Shown: positions 1 to 8,804 of the stretch, in pieces
Numbering within the stretch: position 1 is the first letter of the stretch
Layout of the letters: the number at the start of each line of letters is the position of its first letter
Source of the DNA: Blastococcus sp. TF02A-35
Lineage (GTDB): Bacteria > Actinomycetota > Actinomycetes > Mycobacteriales > Geodermatophilaceae
NCBI RefSeq assembly: GCF_004571075.1
Contig: NZ_SPQP01000032.1
Coordinates: forward strand, 1-44,477
Direction of reading: 5' to 3'
DNA length: 44,477 nucleotides
The notes under the pieces: generated by a model
Database searches by the model: none
What the model was told of the DNA's origin: nothing
What the model saw: the letters and a program-made list of their open reading frames with translations, nothing else
Program-made: the position numbers and the translations under genes

Positions 1-1488
1 GATCTCGCCGGAGCTGCTGCGACCGCCGGACGCCGCGGCGCCGGCCGACGAGCCCCGGCCGGAGCCGCCGCCGCTGCGACGGCGGCCGCCACCGCTCTGC
101 TGGGGCTGCTCGACCACGGGGGCCGGCTCGACGTACGGGGCGGCGGGGCCGGTCAGGGCCTCGATCTCCGCAGAGCCGGGGCGCACGACGCTGACCTTCG
201 GCGAGATGCCGGCCTGGCGGGCGAGCAGCCGCACCTCACCGGCCTGGTCCGGGGTGGAGACGGTGACGACCGCGCCCTCGGCGCCCGCGCGGGCGGTGCG
301 GCCGGAGCGGTGCAGGTAGGCCTTGTGCTCGGCCGGCGGGTCGACGTGCACGACCAGCGCCACGTCGTCGACGTGGATGCCGCGGGCGGCGATGTCCGTC
401 GCGCACAGCACCCGGCTGGCACCGCTGCTGAACGCCTCGAGGTTGCGCTCGCGGGCGTTCTGGCTCAGGTTGCCGTGCAGGTCGACGGCGGGGATCCCGG
501 CCGCGGTCAGCTGCTTGGCAAGCTTCTTGGCCTGGTGCTTGGTGCGGGTGAACAGCACGCTGCGGCCCAGCCCGGACGCCAGCTGGCGCACGACCTCGGC
601 CTTGTCGCCGTTCTGCACCTGGAACACGTGGTGGGTCATCGTCGAGACCGGCGCCACGGCCGGGTCCACCGAGTGCGTGACCGGGCTGCTCAGGTAGCGC
701 TTCACCAGGACGTCGACGCCGTTGTCCAGGGTGGCGGAGAACAGCAGCCGCTGGCCGGTCTGCGGGGTCCGGTCCATGATCCGCTTCACGCCGGGCAGGA
801 AGCCCAGGTCGGCCATGTGGTCGGCCTCGTCGAGGATGGTGATCTCGACGGCGGACAGGTCGCAGTGCCCCTGGCCGATGAGGTCCTCGAGCCGGCCGGG
901 GCAGGCGATGACGACGTCGACACCGTTGGCCAGCGCCTGCACCTGCGGGTTCTGCCCGACGCCGCCGAAGATCGTCGTCGCGTTCATGCCGAGGGCCCGC
1001 GCCAGCGGGTCGACGACGGCGAACACCTGGTTGGCCAGCTCGCGGGTCGGCACCAGCACGAGCGCGCGCGGACGACGGGCCTGCCGGCGGCTGTCGGAGG
1101 CGGCGAGCCGGGCGACCAGCGGGATGGAGAAGGCCAGCGTCTTGCCCGAGCCGGTGCGCCCGCGGCCGAGCACGTCGCGGCCGCCGAGGCTGTCGGGCAG
1201 CGTGGCGACCTGGATCGGGAACGGCGCGGTGATGCCGCTGGTGCTGAGCACCTCGACCATCGGCGCGGGGACGCCGAGGGCGGCGAAGGTGGTGTCGGTG
1301 GGCAGGACGGTGGCGTCCGAGCCGACGGGGACGACGGGCGGGGCCGGGACGGCGGCCTGGGGAGCCTGCGCGGTGTGCTGCTGCTCGCCGGCGGGGCGGG
1401 CCCCGGTGCCCCGGCCGCGGCCGCCACGCCGACGGCGGGGTCGCCCGTCGGCGGCGGGGGTGGACGGGGTGCTGTTCTGCGAAGTCAT
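1..1488 (-). CDS. DEAD-box ATP-dependent RNA helicase (3' end outside window)
   Basis: This gene unwinds RNA duplexes using ATP, in ribosome assembly or mRNA turnover. The 496 codons visible run off the left edge, so the C-terminus is missing. A basic, low-complexity N-terminus is followed by a Q motif (about residues 66-93), Walker A GRTGSGKT (110-117), DEAD (220-223), SAT (251-253) and motif VI HRSGRTARAG (393-402), so both RecA-like domains are complete. The tail visible at the window edge is rich in Gly, Ser and Arg, as in RhlE/CsdA-type helicases. The ATG at 1488 has a GAGGA ribosome site just upstream. About 240 bases without a gene lie upstream (1489-1726), so a long leader is possible, as seen for some cold-induced helicases; that is inference. 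Confidence 0.95.
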   Translation of the reverse strand, partial: MTSQNSTPSTPAADGRPRRRRGGRGRGTGARPAGEQQHTAQAPQAAVPAPPVVPVGSDATVLPTDTTFAALGVPAPMVEVLSTSGITAPFPIQVATLPDSLGGRDVLGRGRTGSGKTLAFSIPLVARLAASDSRRQARRPRALVLVPTRELANQVFAVVDPLARALGMNATTIFGGVGQNPQVQALANGVDVVIACPGRLEDLIGQGHCDLSAVEITILDEADHMADLGFLPGVKRIMDRTPQTGQRLLFSATLDNGVDVLVKRYLSSPVTHSVDPAVAPVSTMTHHVFQVQNGDKAEVVRQLASGLGRSVLFTRTKHQAKKLAKQLTAAGIPAVDLHGNLSQNARERNLEAFSSGASRVLCATDIAARGIHVDDVALVVHVDPPAEHKAYLHRSGRTARAGAEGAVVTVSTPDQAGEVRLLARQAGISPKVSVVRPGSAEIEALTGPAAPYVEPAPVVEQPQQSGGGRRRSGGGSGRGSSAGAAASGGRSSSGEI

Positions 1489-1726
1489 CGGTTCCTCGAG
1501 GTCGAGTGGCCGCACGACACCTCGGCGCGGGCGAGCGCGGCGCACCTGCGCGAGGGCAGGGCGGGCTCGCATCGTCGGCGGGACGTCGGTCAGCCTGGCG
1601 CGCCTCGGTGGCGCAGCCTGGGCCCGACGTCGATTCCTGCCGCTCCGGTTGAGCGAGGGCGGCGCCGGTATGCCCCACTCAACCAGACGCGGCGCCCGCG
1701 TGGTCCCACCGAGGGGGAGGGACGGG

Positions 1727-2713
1727 TCACATCGGGTGAGCCGCCGGTCCGCGGAAGGTGCGCCGGTAGGCCAGCGGGGCGACCCCGATGGCCGCGTGCA
1801 GGTGCTGGCGCATCGAGGCGGTGGTGCCGAAGCCCGCCTGCTCGGCGACCCGCTCGACCGGGACGTCGGTGGACTCGAGCAGCCGGCGGGCCAGGGCCAC
1901 GCGCTGCTGCACCAGCCAGCGCGTCGCCGACAGCCCGGTCTCCTCGCGGAAGCGGCGGGTGAAGGTGCGCACGCTCATCCGCGCGTGGGCCGCGAGGTCG
2001 GCCAGGGTGAGCGGCTCGCCCAGCCGCTCCAGCGCCCACGCGCGGGTCGCCGCGGTCCCGACGTCCCCGGGGTCGGGGAGGGGCCGCTCGATGAACTGCG
2101 ACTGCCCGCCCTCCCGCCAGGGGGCGACGACGCTGCGGCGGGCGACCCGGCTGGCCACCTCGCTGCCGTGGTCGCGGCGGACGACGTGCAGCAGGAGGTC
2201 GATGCCCGCGGCGTTGCCGGCCGAGGTGAGGACGTCGCCGTCGTCGACGAACAGCACGTCCGCGTCGAGGTCCACCCGGGGGAAGAGCCGGCCGAAGGCG
2301 GGGCTGTGCACCCAGTGCGTCGTGGCCGGCCGGCCGTCGAGCAGGCCCGCGGCGGCCAGGACGAAGGCGCCGGTGCAGATGGAGACCATGCGGGCGTGAC
2401 GTGCCGTGCGGCGCAGCAGGTCGGCCAGCTCGTCGGGGATCGTGCCGTCGGTCATGGCAGAGGTGCCGAGGATCCCCGGGACCACCACCGTCTGCGCCGT
2501 CTCCAGGACCGAGGCGTCGTGCTCGGGGAGCAGTGAGAAGCCGGCCGACGTGGGCACCGGTCCGCCGTCGACGGTGGCGACGCGGACGCGGTAGAGCCGG
2601 CGGCCCTCGGCGTCCCTGGCGTTGCCCAGGAACTGGTCGGGGAGGCCGATCTCGTAGGCCATCGCGTGGGGGAGGGCCAGCACGGCCACCTCGTGCCGGT
2701 CGGCGCTCAGCAT
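1727..2713 (-). CDS. GlxA family transcriptional regulator (DJ-1/PfpI domain plus AraC HTH)
   Basis: This is a DNA-binding regulator of 328 residues. The N-terminal half is a DJ-1/PfpI amidase-like domain used for ligand sensing, containing the ICTGAFVLAAAGLLDGR stretch typical of GlxA-type regulators. The C-terminal third is an AraC-type double helix-turn-helix (MSVRTFTRRFREETG, then AGFGTTASMRQHL). I chose the ATG at 2713 because AAGGA lies 7 bases upstream; an in-frame ATG at 2731 would add six residues. It is divergent from the MFS carrier gene with only about 70 bases between, so it probably regulates that transporter and itself. The ligand is unknown. Confidence 0.9.
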   Translation of the reverse strand: MLSADRHEVAVLALPHAMAYEIGLPDQFLGNARDAEGRRLYRVRVATVDGGPVPTSAGFSLLPEHDASVLETAQTVVVPGILGTSAMTDGTIPDELADLLRRTARHARMVSICTGAFVLAAAGLLDGRPATTHWVHSPAFGRLFPRVDLDADVLFVDDGDVLTSAGNAAGIDLLLHVVRRDHGSEVASRVARRSVVAPWREGGQSQFIERPLPDPGDVGTAATRAWALERLGEPLTLADLAAHARMSVRTFTRRFREETGLSATRWLVQQRVALARRLLESTDVPVERVAEQAGFGTTASMRQHLHAAIGVAPLAYRRTFRGPAAHPM

Positions 2714-2784
2714 GGCCGGATCCTTGCACATGTTGGCCGCCCGGCCACTCGTTGCCCGCCGCGCGGTCGGACATGCTCTCCGCC

Positions 2785-4113
2785 GTGACCGCCTCCCTGA
2801 CGACGCGCCGCATCCACCCCGCGTGGTGGGTCGCCGCCGTGACCTTCCTGGCGCTGGTCGGTGCGGCCGCCTTCCGGGCGGTCCCCGGCGTGCTCATCGA
2901 CCCGCTGCGCGACGAGTTCGGCTGGTCGGTGTCCACCATCTCGGCGGCGGTCGCGGTCAACATGGCCCTCTACGGGCTGACCGCGCCGTTCGCCGCGGCG
3001 CTGATGGAGCGGTTCGGGATCCGCCGGGTGGTGGTCGGCGCGCTGCTGCTCACCGCGCTGGGCAGCGGGCTGACGGTCTTCATGACGGCGAGCTGGCAGC
3101 TGGTCCTGCTGTGGGGCTTCGCCGTCGGCCTCGGCACCGGGTCGATGGCCCTCTCGCTGGTCGCCACCGTGACCGGGCGCTGGTTCGTCGCCAGGCGCGG
3201 CCTGGTGTCGGGCGTCCTCACCGCGGGCGGGGCCACCGGGCAGCTGGTGTTCCTCCCGCTGGTCGCGTGGGCCGACCAGAACTGGGGCTGGCGCTCGGCG
3301 TCGCTGGGCACCACCGCGGCGGCGCTCGCCGTCGTCCCGCTGGTGGCGTGGCTGCTCCGCGACCGGCCCCGCGACCTCGGCGTCACCCCGTACGGCGGCA
3401 CCGCCGACGACGACCGCATCCCGGAGGACACGGAGCCCGTGCGGGCCGGGGCGGCGCGCACCGCGCTGCGGGGGCTGTCGGAGGCGGCGCGGCGTCGTCC
3501 GTTCTGGCTGCTGGCCGGCGGCTTCTTCATCTGCGGGCTGTCGACCAACGGCCTGGTGCAGCCGCACTTCATCCCGGCCGCCCACGACCACGGCATGCCC
3601 GTGACCACGGCCGCCGGGCTGCTCGCCGTCGTCGGGGTCTTCGACATCGCCGGCACGGTGCTCTCCGGCTGGCTCACCGACCGCGTGGACCCCCGTGTGC
3701 TGCTGCTGGCCTACTACGGGCTGCGCGGGTTCTCGCTCTTCCTGCTCCCGCCGCTGTTCGGGCCGGACCTGCACATCAGCATGGTCGCGTTCATCGTGTT
3801 CTACGGCCTGGACTGGGTGGCCACGGTGCCCCCGACGCTGGCGCTGTGCCGCGAGCACTTCGGTGCCCGCGCGCCCGTGGTGTTCGGCTGGGTCTTCGCC
3901 GCCCACCAGCTGGGTGCGGCGTTCGCCGCGTTCGGCGGCGGGGTGATCCGCGACGTCACGGGCTCCTACGACCTGGCCTGGTACCTGGCCGGCGGCCTCT
4001 GCGTGGCCGCCGCGGCGATGTCGGTCTCCATCCGCCGCGACCGGCCGCGGCCGCCGGCGACCACGCTCCCCACCGACCGGGTCTCCGCGGCTGCCGACCA
4101 GGCCCACGGCTGA
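2785..4113 (+). CDS. MFS transporter (monocarboxylate-type, 12 TM)
   Basis: This is an integral membrane carrier of the major facilitator superfamily, about 442 residues, with two six-helix halves separated by a hydrophilic loop around the DRPRDLGV...EPVRAG region. Its layout, with a short N-terminus directly before TM1 and the DRPRDLG segment after TM6, resembles the MCT/oxalate-formate antiporter group that moves small organic acids; the substrate cannot be read from sequence. I favour GTG 2785 because CATGCT sits 7 bases before it as a leaderless -10, and no ribosome site is visible. ATG 2773 is in frame and would add four residues. The divergent GlxA regulator likely controls it. Confidence 0.9.
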   Translation: MTASLTTRRIHPAWWVAAVTFLALVGAAAFRAVPGVLIDPLRDEFGWSVSTISAAVAVNMALYGLTAPFAAALMERFGIRRVVVGALLLTALGSGLTVFMTASWQLVLLWGFAVGLGTGSMALSLVATVTGRWFVARRGLVSGVLTAGGATGQLVFLPLVAWADQNWGWRSASLGTTAAALAVVPLVAWLLRDRPRDLGVTPYGGTADDDRIPEDTEPVRAGAARTALRGLSEAARRRPFWLLAGGFFICGLSTNGLVQPHFIPAAHDHGMPVTTAAGLLAVVGVFDIAGTVLSGWLTDRVDPRVLLLAYYGLRGFSLFLLPPLFGPDLHISMVAFIVFYGLDWVATVPPTLALCREHFGARAPVVFGWVFAAHQLGAAFAAFGGGVIRDVTGSYDLAWYLAGGLCVAAAAMSVSIRRDRPRPPATTLPTDRVSAAADQAHG

Positions 4114-4115
4114 GG

Positions 4116-4149
4116 ACCGGTCGCCGGGCCGACCGGTCCGGCGACCGGT
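4116..4149 (+). terminator. 12-bp perfect hairpin after the MFS gene
   Basis: ACCGGTCGCCGG (4116-4127) and CCGGCGACCGGT (4138-4149) are exact inverted copies around a 10-base loop, starting 2 bases after the MFS stop codon. There is no T-run, which is usual for actinobacterial terminators. It would separate the transporter from the hydrolase gene downstream. Confidence 0.7.
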
Positions 4150-4214
4150 GCCGATGAGTTCCGGGACGTCCGGCGGTCTGTCCTGCTGGTGGTGGACGAC
4201 GAGCGGAGGAACCC

Positions 4215-5021
4215 GTGCTGACACAGATCGCCGAGGACGTGCTGGTGCACCGGAGCGAGCTGCTCCGGAACAACACCGTCGTCGTGCTGGGACCGGCCGG
4301 GGTGCTGCTCGTCGACCCCGGGCTCACCGGCGGGGAGATGGCCTGCCTCGCGGCGGACCTGGCCGGCCTCGGCCTGCCCGTCGTGGCGGGCTTCGCGACG
4401 CACCCCGACTGGGACCACGTGCTGTGGGACGCCGCGCTCGGCGCGGCGCCCCGGTACGGCACCGACCGCTGCGCAGCCGTCGCGGCCGCGGTGCTGCAGG
4501 ACCCGGACTGGCAGGCCCGCGCCGACGGGATGCTGCCGCCGGAGATCGCCGGGGACGTCCCGCTGGACCTCTACGGCCGCATCACCGGCCTGCCGGCCGG
4601 CACGGCGCGGGTCCCGTGGGAGGGCCCGGCCGTGCGGATCGTCGAGCACCCCGCGCACGCCCCGGGCCACGCGGCGCTGCTGGTCGAGGACCGCGGCGTC
4701 CTCCTGGCCGGCGACATGCTGTCCGACGTGTTCGTCCCCATGCTCGACGACGCCACCGGGGACAACGACCCGGTGGCGGACTACCTGGTCGGGCTGGAGC
4801 GGCTGGAGGCCGTCGCCGGCGACGTCGACGTCGTCGTCCCGGGGCACGGCTCGGTCGGCCGGGGCGCCCAGGTCCGCGGGCGGATCGCGCTGGACCGCGC
4901 CTACGTCCACGCGCTGCGGGACCGCCGCGACCCCGACGACCCCCGGCTCGGCCCGTCGGCCGAGCCGGGGTGGGAGTGGGTGGGCGACATCCACGCCGCC
5001 CAGGCCCAGCGCCTCGGATGA
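4215..5021 (+). CDS. MBL-fold metallo-hydrolase
   Basis: This is a 268-residue cytosolic hydrolase of the metallo-beta-lactamase fold. The zinc signature appears as THPDWDH near residues 58-64, a variant of HxHxDH in which the first His position is a His but the second is Asp. Later metal positions fit APGHAAL (about 150), LLAGDMLSD (about 165) and VVPGHGS (about 213). The substrate is unknown; the family includes glyoxalase II and quorum-quenching lactonases. The GTG start at 4215 is preceded by GGAGGA (4205-4210). The gene ends 12 bases from the convergent GMC oxidoreductase gene. The altered HxHxDH suggests a non-canonical metal site. Confidence 0.85.
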   Translation: MLTQIAEDVLVHRSELLRNNTVVVLGPAGVLLVDPGLTGGEMACLAADLAGLGLPVVAGFATHPDWDHVLWDAALGAAPRYGTDRCAAVAAAVLQDPDWQARADGMLPPEIAGDVPLDLYGRITGLPAGTARVPWEGPAVRIVEHPAHAPGHAALLVEDRGVLLAGDMLSDVFVPMLDDATGDNDPVADYLVGLERLEAVAGDVDVVVPGHGSVGRGAQVRGRIALDRAYVHALRDRRDPDDPRLGPSAEPGWEWVGDIHAAQAQRLG

Positions 5022-5033
5022 CCCCGGGGTGCG

Positions 5034-6656
5034 CTACCCGGCCGCTGCGGCGAGCCGGGGGGCGGCCGTGCGGCCGAGCACCAGGTCGGCGGCGCGCTCG
5101 CCGATCATGATCGACGGCGCGTTGGTGTTGCCCCGCACGAGCGTCGGCATGACCGAGGCGTCGGCGATGCGCAGGCCCTCGATGCCGCGCACCCGGAGCT
5201 GGGAGTCGACGACCGCCTGCTCGTCGGTGCCCATCCGGCAGGAGGACACCGGGTGGTAGAGCGACTCGAGGGTGTCGCGCACCTTGGCGCGCAGCGCCTC
5301 GCGGCCCTGCGTGCCGCTGCCCGGTGACCACTCGTCGGCGAGCACCGACGACAGCGGGGCGGCGGTGCCGATGTCCCGCGCCTTCTCCACGCCGGACACC
5401 AGCGCGTCGAGGTCGCGGGGGTCGGTGAGATAGCCCGCGTCGATCGCCGGTGCCCAGGTCGGGTCCGCCGACCGCAGCCGCACCGAGCCGCGCGAGTGCA
5501 CGTGCACCAGGACGACGGCCGCGGTGAACGCCTCGGCGTCGGGGTCGATCTCGGCCTGCTTCCAGAACTTCACCGGCAGGAAGTGCATCTGCAGGTCCGG
5601 CTCGGCCAGCTCGGGGCTGGACCGCGTGAACAGCCCGGCCTCGGCGAGGTTGGAGGTCAGCGGGCCGCGACCGGCCGCCTTCCACATCGCCATGTTCAGC
5701 GGCGTCTCGGCCAGGCGCAGCGACTTGCCCGACCGGACGTTCCAGACCACCGGCACCAGCGGGTGGTCCTGCAGGCCGCCGCCGACCCCGGGGAGGTCGT
5801 GGACGACGTCGACGCCCACCTCGCGCAGGTGGTCGGCCGGCCCGATGCCGGAGAGCATCAGCAGCTGCGGGGAGTTGACGGCACCGCCGGAGAGGACGAC
5901 CTCGCGGGTGGCCCGCACCGTGTGCAGCTTGCCCCCGCAGCGGTACTCGACGCCGGTCGCGCGGCCGTTCTCGACCAGCACCCGGGTGGTGAGCGCACCG
6001 GTCCGCACGGTCAGGTTCGGCCGGCCGGCGGCGGGGTGCAGGTAGGCGTCGGCGGCCGACCAGCGGCGGCCGCGCTTCTGCGTGACCTGGTACTGGCCGA
6101 CGCCCTCCTGCGTGGCGCCGTTGAAGTCGCCGTTGCGGGGGTAGCCGCGGGCCACCGCCGACTCGACGACCGCCGTCGTCCACGGGTGGGGGCTGCGCAG
6201 GTCCTCCACCCGCAGCGGGCCGCCGACGCCGTGCCACTCGTCGGCGCCGCGGGCGTTGTCCTCCATCCGCTTGAACAGCGGGAGGACCTGGTCGTAGGAC
6301 CAGGACGGGTCGCCGGTGAGCTCGGCCCACTCGTCGTAGTCAGCCCGGGCGCCGCGGATGTAGATCATCGCGTTGATCGACGAGGAGCCGCCGAGCAGCT
6401 TGCCGCGCGGCCAGAAGAGCTTGCGCCCGCCCAGGCCGGGCTGCTCGTCGGTCGTGTAGTTCCAGTCGTGGCGGGTGCGCCAGACCTTGTACAGCCCTGC
6501 GGGGATCTGCACCTCGAGGACCTTGTCGGGGCCGCCGGCCTCGAGCACGAGGACGCGCAGCGACGGGTCCTCCGACAGCCGGCCGGCCACCGCGCTGCCG
6601 GCCGAGCCGGCACCCACGACGACGACGTCGTACTCCTGCAGGTGCGTGGCGCTCAC
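5034..6656 (-). CDS. GMC family oxidoreductase (choline/alcohol dehydrogenase type)
   Basis: This is an FAD-dependent alcohol dehydrogenase of 540 residues. The N-terminal dinucleotide fold GAGSAGSAVAGRLSED and the GMC signature around RGKLLGGSSSINAMIYIRGA are clear, and the C-terminus has the expected HPVSSCRMG and NTNAPSIMIGE blocks. The His in YHPVSSCRMG and the later Asn fit the GMC active-site pair. The GTG start at 6656 overlaps the stop of the aldehyde dehydrogenase gene by four bases, so the two are translationally coupled. The pair would oxidise an alcohol to an acid through an aldehyde. Choline to betaine is one possibility, but the sequence does not prove it and general alcohol substrates are equally possible. 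Confidence 0.92.
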   Translation of the reverse strand: MSATHLQEYDVVVVGAGSAGSAVAGRLSEDPSLRVLVLEAGGPDKVLEVQIPAGLYKVWRTRHDWNYTTDEQPGLGGRKLFWPRGKLLGGSSSINAMIYIRGARADYDEWAELTGDPSWSYDQVLPLFKRMEDNARGADEWHGVGGPLRVEDLRSPHPWTTAVVESAVARGYPRNGDFNGATQEGVGQYQVTQKRGRRWSAADAYLHPAAGRPNLTVRTGALTTRVLVENGRATGVEYRCGGKLHTVRATREVVLSGGAVNSPQLLMLSGIGPADHLREVGVDVVHDLPGVGGGLQDHPLVPVVWNVRSGKSLRLAETPLNMAMWKAAGRGPLTSNLAEAGLFTRSSPELAEPDLQMHFLPVKFWKQAEIDPDAEAFTAAVVLVHVHSRGSVRLRSADPTWAPAIDAGYLTDPRDLDALVSGVEKARDIGTAAPLSSVLADEWSPGSGTQGREALRAKVRDTLESLYHPVSSCRMGTDEQAVVDSQLRVRGIEGLRIADASVMPTLVRGNTNAPSIMIGERAADLVLGRTAAPRLAAAAG

Positions 6657-8206
6657 CGGTGCCGCCCGTGGACCATGCCCATGACGCGGGCGAGGGCGTC
6701 GGCGGCCGAGGCCGGCCGCCCGAAGCTCATGATGTTCAGCGGCAGCGCGTAGTTCTGCCGCGTGATCGCCTTGGCGCGGGTGAACTCCTTGAGCCCGTCC
6801 TCGCCGTGGATGCGGCCGAAGCCGGAGTCGCCCACGCCGCCGAAGGGCAGCGCCGGCACCGAGGCGAAGGTGAGCACCGAGTTCACCGACGTCATGCCGC
6901 TCCTCATCCTGCGGGCGAGGTCCATGCCCCTCTCCTTCGACCGGGAGAAGACCGAGCCGGCGAGGCCGTAGGTGGTGGCGTTGGTGCGCTCGAGCGCCTC
7001 CTCGGCGTCGCGGACCTTGGTGATGGTGATCGTCGGGCCGAAGGTCTCCTCCTGCACCGCCGCGGAGTCCTCGGGGACGTCGAGGAGCACCGTCGGGGCG
7101 ACGTATCCCTCGGCCGGGAAGGCGTCGGCATCGGTGCCGCCGGTGACCACCCGGGCGCCGGCGCTCTGCGCGTCGGCGACGTGCCGCTTCACGACGTCGA
7201 TCTGCGAGGGCATGGTCATCGGCCCGTAGGTGGCCTCGCCGTCGGAGCCCGGGCGCAGGTTGCGGACCTGGTTGGTCACCTCGGTGACGAACCGGTCGTA
7301 GACGGCCTCGGTGGCGTAGACCCGCTCGATGCCGATGCAGGTCTGCCCGCCGTTGCTCATCGCGCCCCAGACGGCGGCGTCGGCGGCGGCGACCACGTCG
7401 GCGTCGTCGTCGACGATCATCGCGTCCTTGCCACCGAGCTCCATGAGCACCGGCGTGAGGGTCTCGGCGCAGGTGGCCATGACCTTCTTGCCGGTGGCGG
7501 CGGAGCCGGTGAAGGCGATCTTGCCGACGCCGGCGCGGCACAGCGCGGCGCCGGTCTCGCCGTAGCCGGTGACCAGCTGGAAGGCGTCCGCGCAGTCGGG
7601 CACGGCGGCGCGCCAGGCGGCGGCCAGCCAGGCGCCGACGGCGGGGGTGAACTCCGAGGGCTTGAAGACGACGGCGTTGCCGGCGGCCAGGGCGTAGGCG
7701 ATCGAGCCCATCGGCGTGAACACCGGGTAGTTCCACGGGCCGATGACGCCGATGACGCCCAGCGGCTGGTACTCCAGGTACGCGGTGTGGTTCGCGGCGA
7801 GCAGGCCGGTGGGGACCTTGCGGGGGCCCAGCGTCTTGCGGGCGTGCCCGGCGGCCCATGCGAGGTGGTCGACGGCCAGGGTGATCTCGAGGATCGCGTC
7901 GGCGTGCGGCTTGCCGTTCTCTCGGTGGACCAGGTCGGCCAGCTCGTGCATGCGCCGGGCGAGGTAGCCGCGGTAGGCCGAGAGGCGCTGCTTGCGGCCG
8001 TCCCAGCCCAGGGCCGCCCACTGCTCGGCCGCGGTGCGCGCCCTCGCCACGGTCTCCTCGACCGCGGCGGCGTCGTGCACGGGGAACACACCGACCACCG
8101 CGCCGCTGGCGGGGGCGGTCGACTCGAAGGTCTCGGTGGTGCTGTGGCGGTCGACGGTGCCCGCGGTACCGGCGTCGACGGCGTCCAGCTCTTCGGCGAG
8201 CGACAT
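6653..8206 (-). CDS. Aldehyde dehydrogenase (NAD(P)-dependent)
   Basis: This is a 517-residue aldehyde dehydrogenase that oxidises an aldehyde to the carboxylate. Catalytic Cys290 lies in NGGQTCIG, the general base Glu256 in MELGGK, and the oxyanion Asn159 in GPWNYP. It is the first gene of a two-gene operon with the GMC oxidoreductase, with a GTGA overlap, so the aldehyde is probably the product of that enzyme. Transcription likely starts at the ATG itself, because TAACGT lies at -12 to -7. A 15-bp palindrome just upstream of that hexamer suggests repression by a dimeric regulator. The class resembles succinate-semialdehyde or betaine aldehyde dehydrogenases without a decisive assignment. 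Confidence 0.93.
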   Translation of the reverse strand: MSLAEELDAVDAGTAGTVDRHSTTETFESTAPASGAVVGVFPVHDAAAVEETVARARTAAEQWAALGWDGRKQRLSAYRGYLARRMHELADLVHRENGKPHADAILEITLAVDHLAWAAGHARKTLGPRKVPTGLLAANHTAYLEYQPLGVIGVIGPWNYPVFTPMGSIAYALAAGNAVVFKPSEFTPAVGAWLAAAWRAAVPDCADAFQLVTGYGETGAALCRAGVGKIAFTGSAATGKKVMATCAETLTPVLMELGGKDAMIVDDDADVVAAADAAVWGAMSNGGQTCIGIERVYATEAVYDRFVTEVTNQVRNLRPGSDGEATYGPMTMPSQIDVVKRHVADAQSAGARVVTGGTDADAFPAEGYVAPTVLLDVPEDSAAVQEETFGPTITITKVRDAEEALERTNATTYGLAGSVFSRSKERGMDLARRMRSGMTSVNSVLTFASVPALPFGGVGDSGFGRIHGEDGLKEFTRAKAITRQNYALPLNIMSFGRPASAADALARVMGMVHGRHR

Positions 8207-8212
8207 GGCTGC

Positions 8213-8218
8213 ACGTTA
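8213..8218 (-). promoter_or_regulatory. Leaderless -10 element of the ALDH-GMC operon
   Basis: Read on the minus strand, TAACGT ends exactly 6 bases before the ATG at 8206, the geometry of an actinobacterial leaderless promoter. No ribosome site is present, which agrees. Confidence 0.6.
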
Positions 8219-8233
8219 CCTGTGACACACAGG
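8219..8233. promoter_or_regulatory. Candidate operator, 15-bp palindrome
   Basis: CCTGTG, a 3-base ACA centre and CACAGG form an exact inverted repeat directly upstream of the -10 hexamer of the aldehyde dehydrogenase operon, inside the expected -35/-10 spacer. A dimeric repressor bound there would block RNA polymerase. No regulator gene of an obvious matching family lies next to it. Confidence 0.5.
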
Positions 8234-8261
8234 CACCACAGCGGGGGTCGCCCGGTCGGGC

Positions 8262-8702
8262 TCAGCGAGCGGTGTCGCTCCCGTCGACCACGGCCCAGGC
8301 GGTCTTGGTGCCCGCGTCGGCGTACCAGCCGTGCGCCGTGGAGAGGTCGGCGACCAGGTAGAGGCCGAACCCGCCGAGGCCCGGGTCGCGCCCCTGCGCG
8401 GGCGTCGGCGGGACGCCCGCGGCGGAGTCGCGCACGGCGATCAGCCACTCGTCGCCGGACCGGCCGAGGACCGCCGCCACGGACCCGCCGCCGTGCCGCA
8501 GGGCGTTGGAGGTCAGCTCGTCGGCGATCAGCACCAGCCGCTCCGACCAGTGGTCCCGCTCGGGGTCGCGCACCGTCGGGCTCCCGGTCGTGGACGCCCG
8601 CAGCCGAGCGCGCAGGGCCGCCAGCTCACCGAGGCCGGCGAGCTCCTGGCACCAGATCTCGGCGAAGGGGTGCGGCGGGCGCGCGGACTGCCAGAGCGCC
8701 AC
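8262..8702 (-). CDS. RsbW-like anti-sigma/ATP-binding protein (HATPase_c_2)
   Basis: This is a 146-residue single-domain protein of the GHKL ATPase fold used by serine kinases and anti-sigma factors in partner-switching pathways. The N box ELTSNALRHGG (about residues 63-73), a D-x-AAG-x-P segment and the G box GLGGFGLYLV (about 108-117) are visible. Such proteins bind a sigma factor or phosphorylate a STAS antagonist. A STAS gene lies 1.3 kb away and an rsbQP-type module 13 kb away, so it may belong to the same circuit, but they are not in one operon. The GTG at 8702 follows a GGAGAGG ribosome site. Confidence 0.85.
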   Translation of the reverse strand: MALWQSARPPHPFAEIWCQELAGLGELAALRARLRASTTGSPTVRDPERDHWSERLVLIADELTSNALRHGGGSVAAVLGRSGDEWLIAVRDSAAGVPPTPAQGRDPGLGGFGLYLVADLSTAHGWYADAGTKTAWAVVDGSDTAR

Positions 8703-8804
8703 CGCGACCCGCCTCTCCGCTGCCGGCTCCGCTCGCCGGATCTGGCCGCACCCTGCCCGCTCGGCGCGCGGGCGAACCCTCGACTCACCCGTCGGGGGGT
8801 CCTC

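Noticed and set aside
236-1678. Long open frames of 147-480 codons on both strands over the DEAD-box gene and similar ones elsewhere
   Set aside because: They are Arg/Pro/Ala-rich shadow frames that arise in high-GC DNA opposite or beside real genes; they contain no family motifs.
1489-1726. A gene in the 238-base stretch between the helicase and the GlxA regulator
   Set aside because: No frame with a start, ribosome site and normal codon use was found; it is best read as helicase leader and regulator tail.
5034-8206. Calling the GMC and aldehyde dehydrogenase genes betA and betB
   Set aside because: The order fits, but neither protein shows residues specific for choline or betaine aldehyde, and no choline transporter or BetI-type regulator is adjacent.
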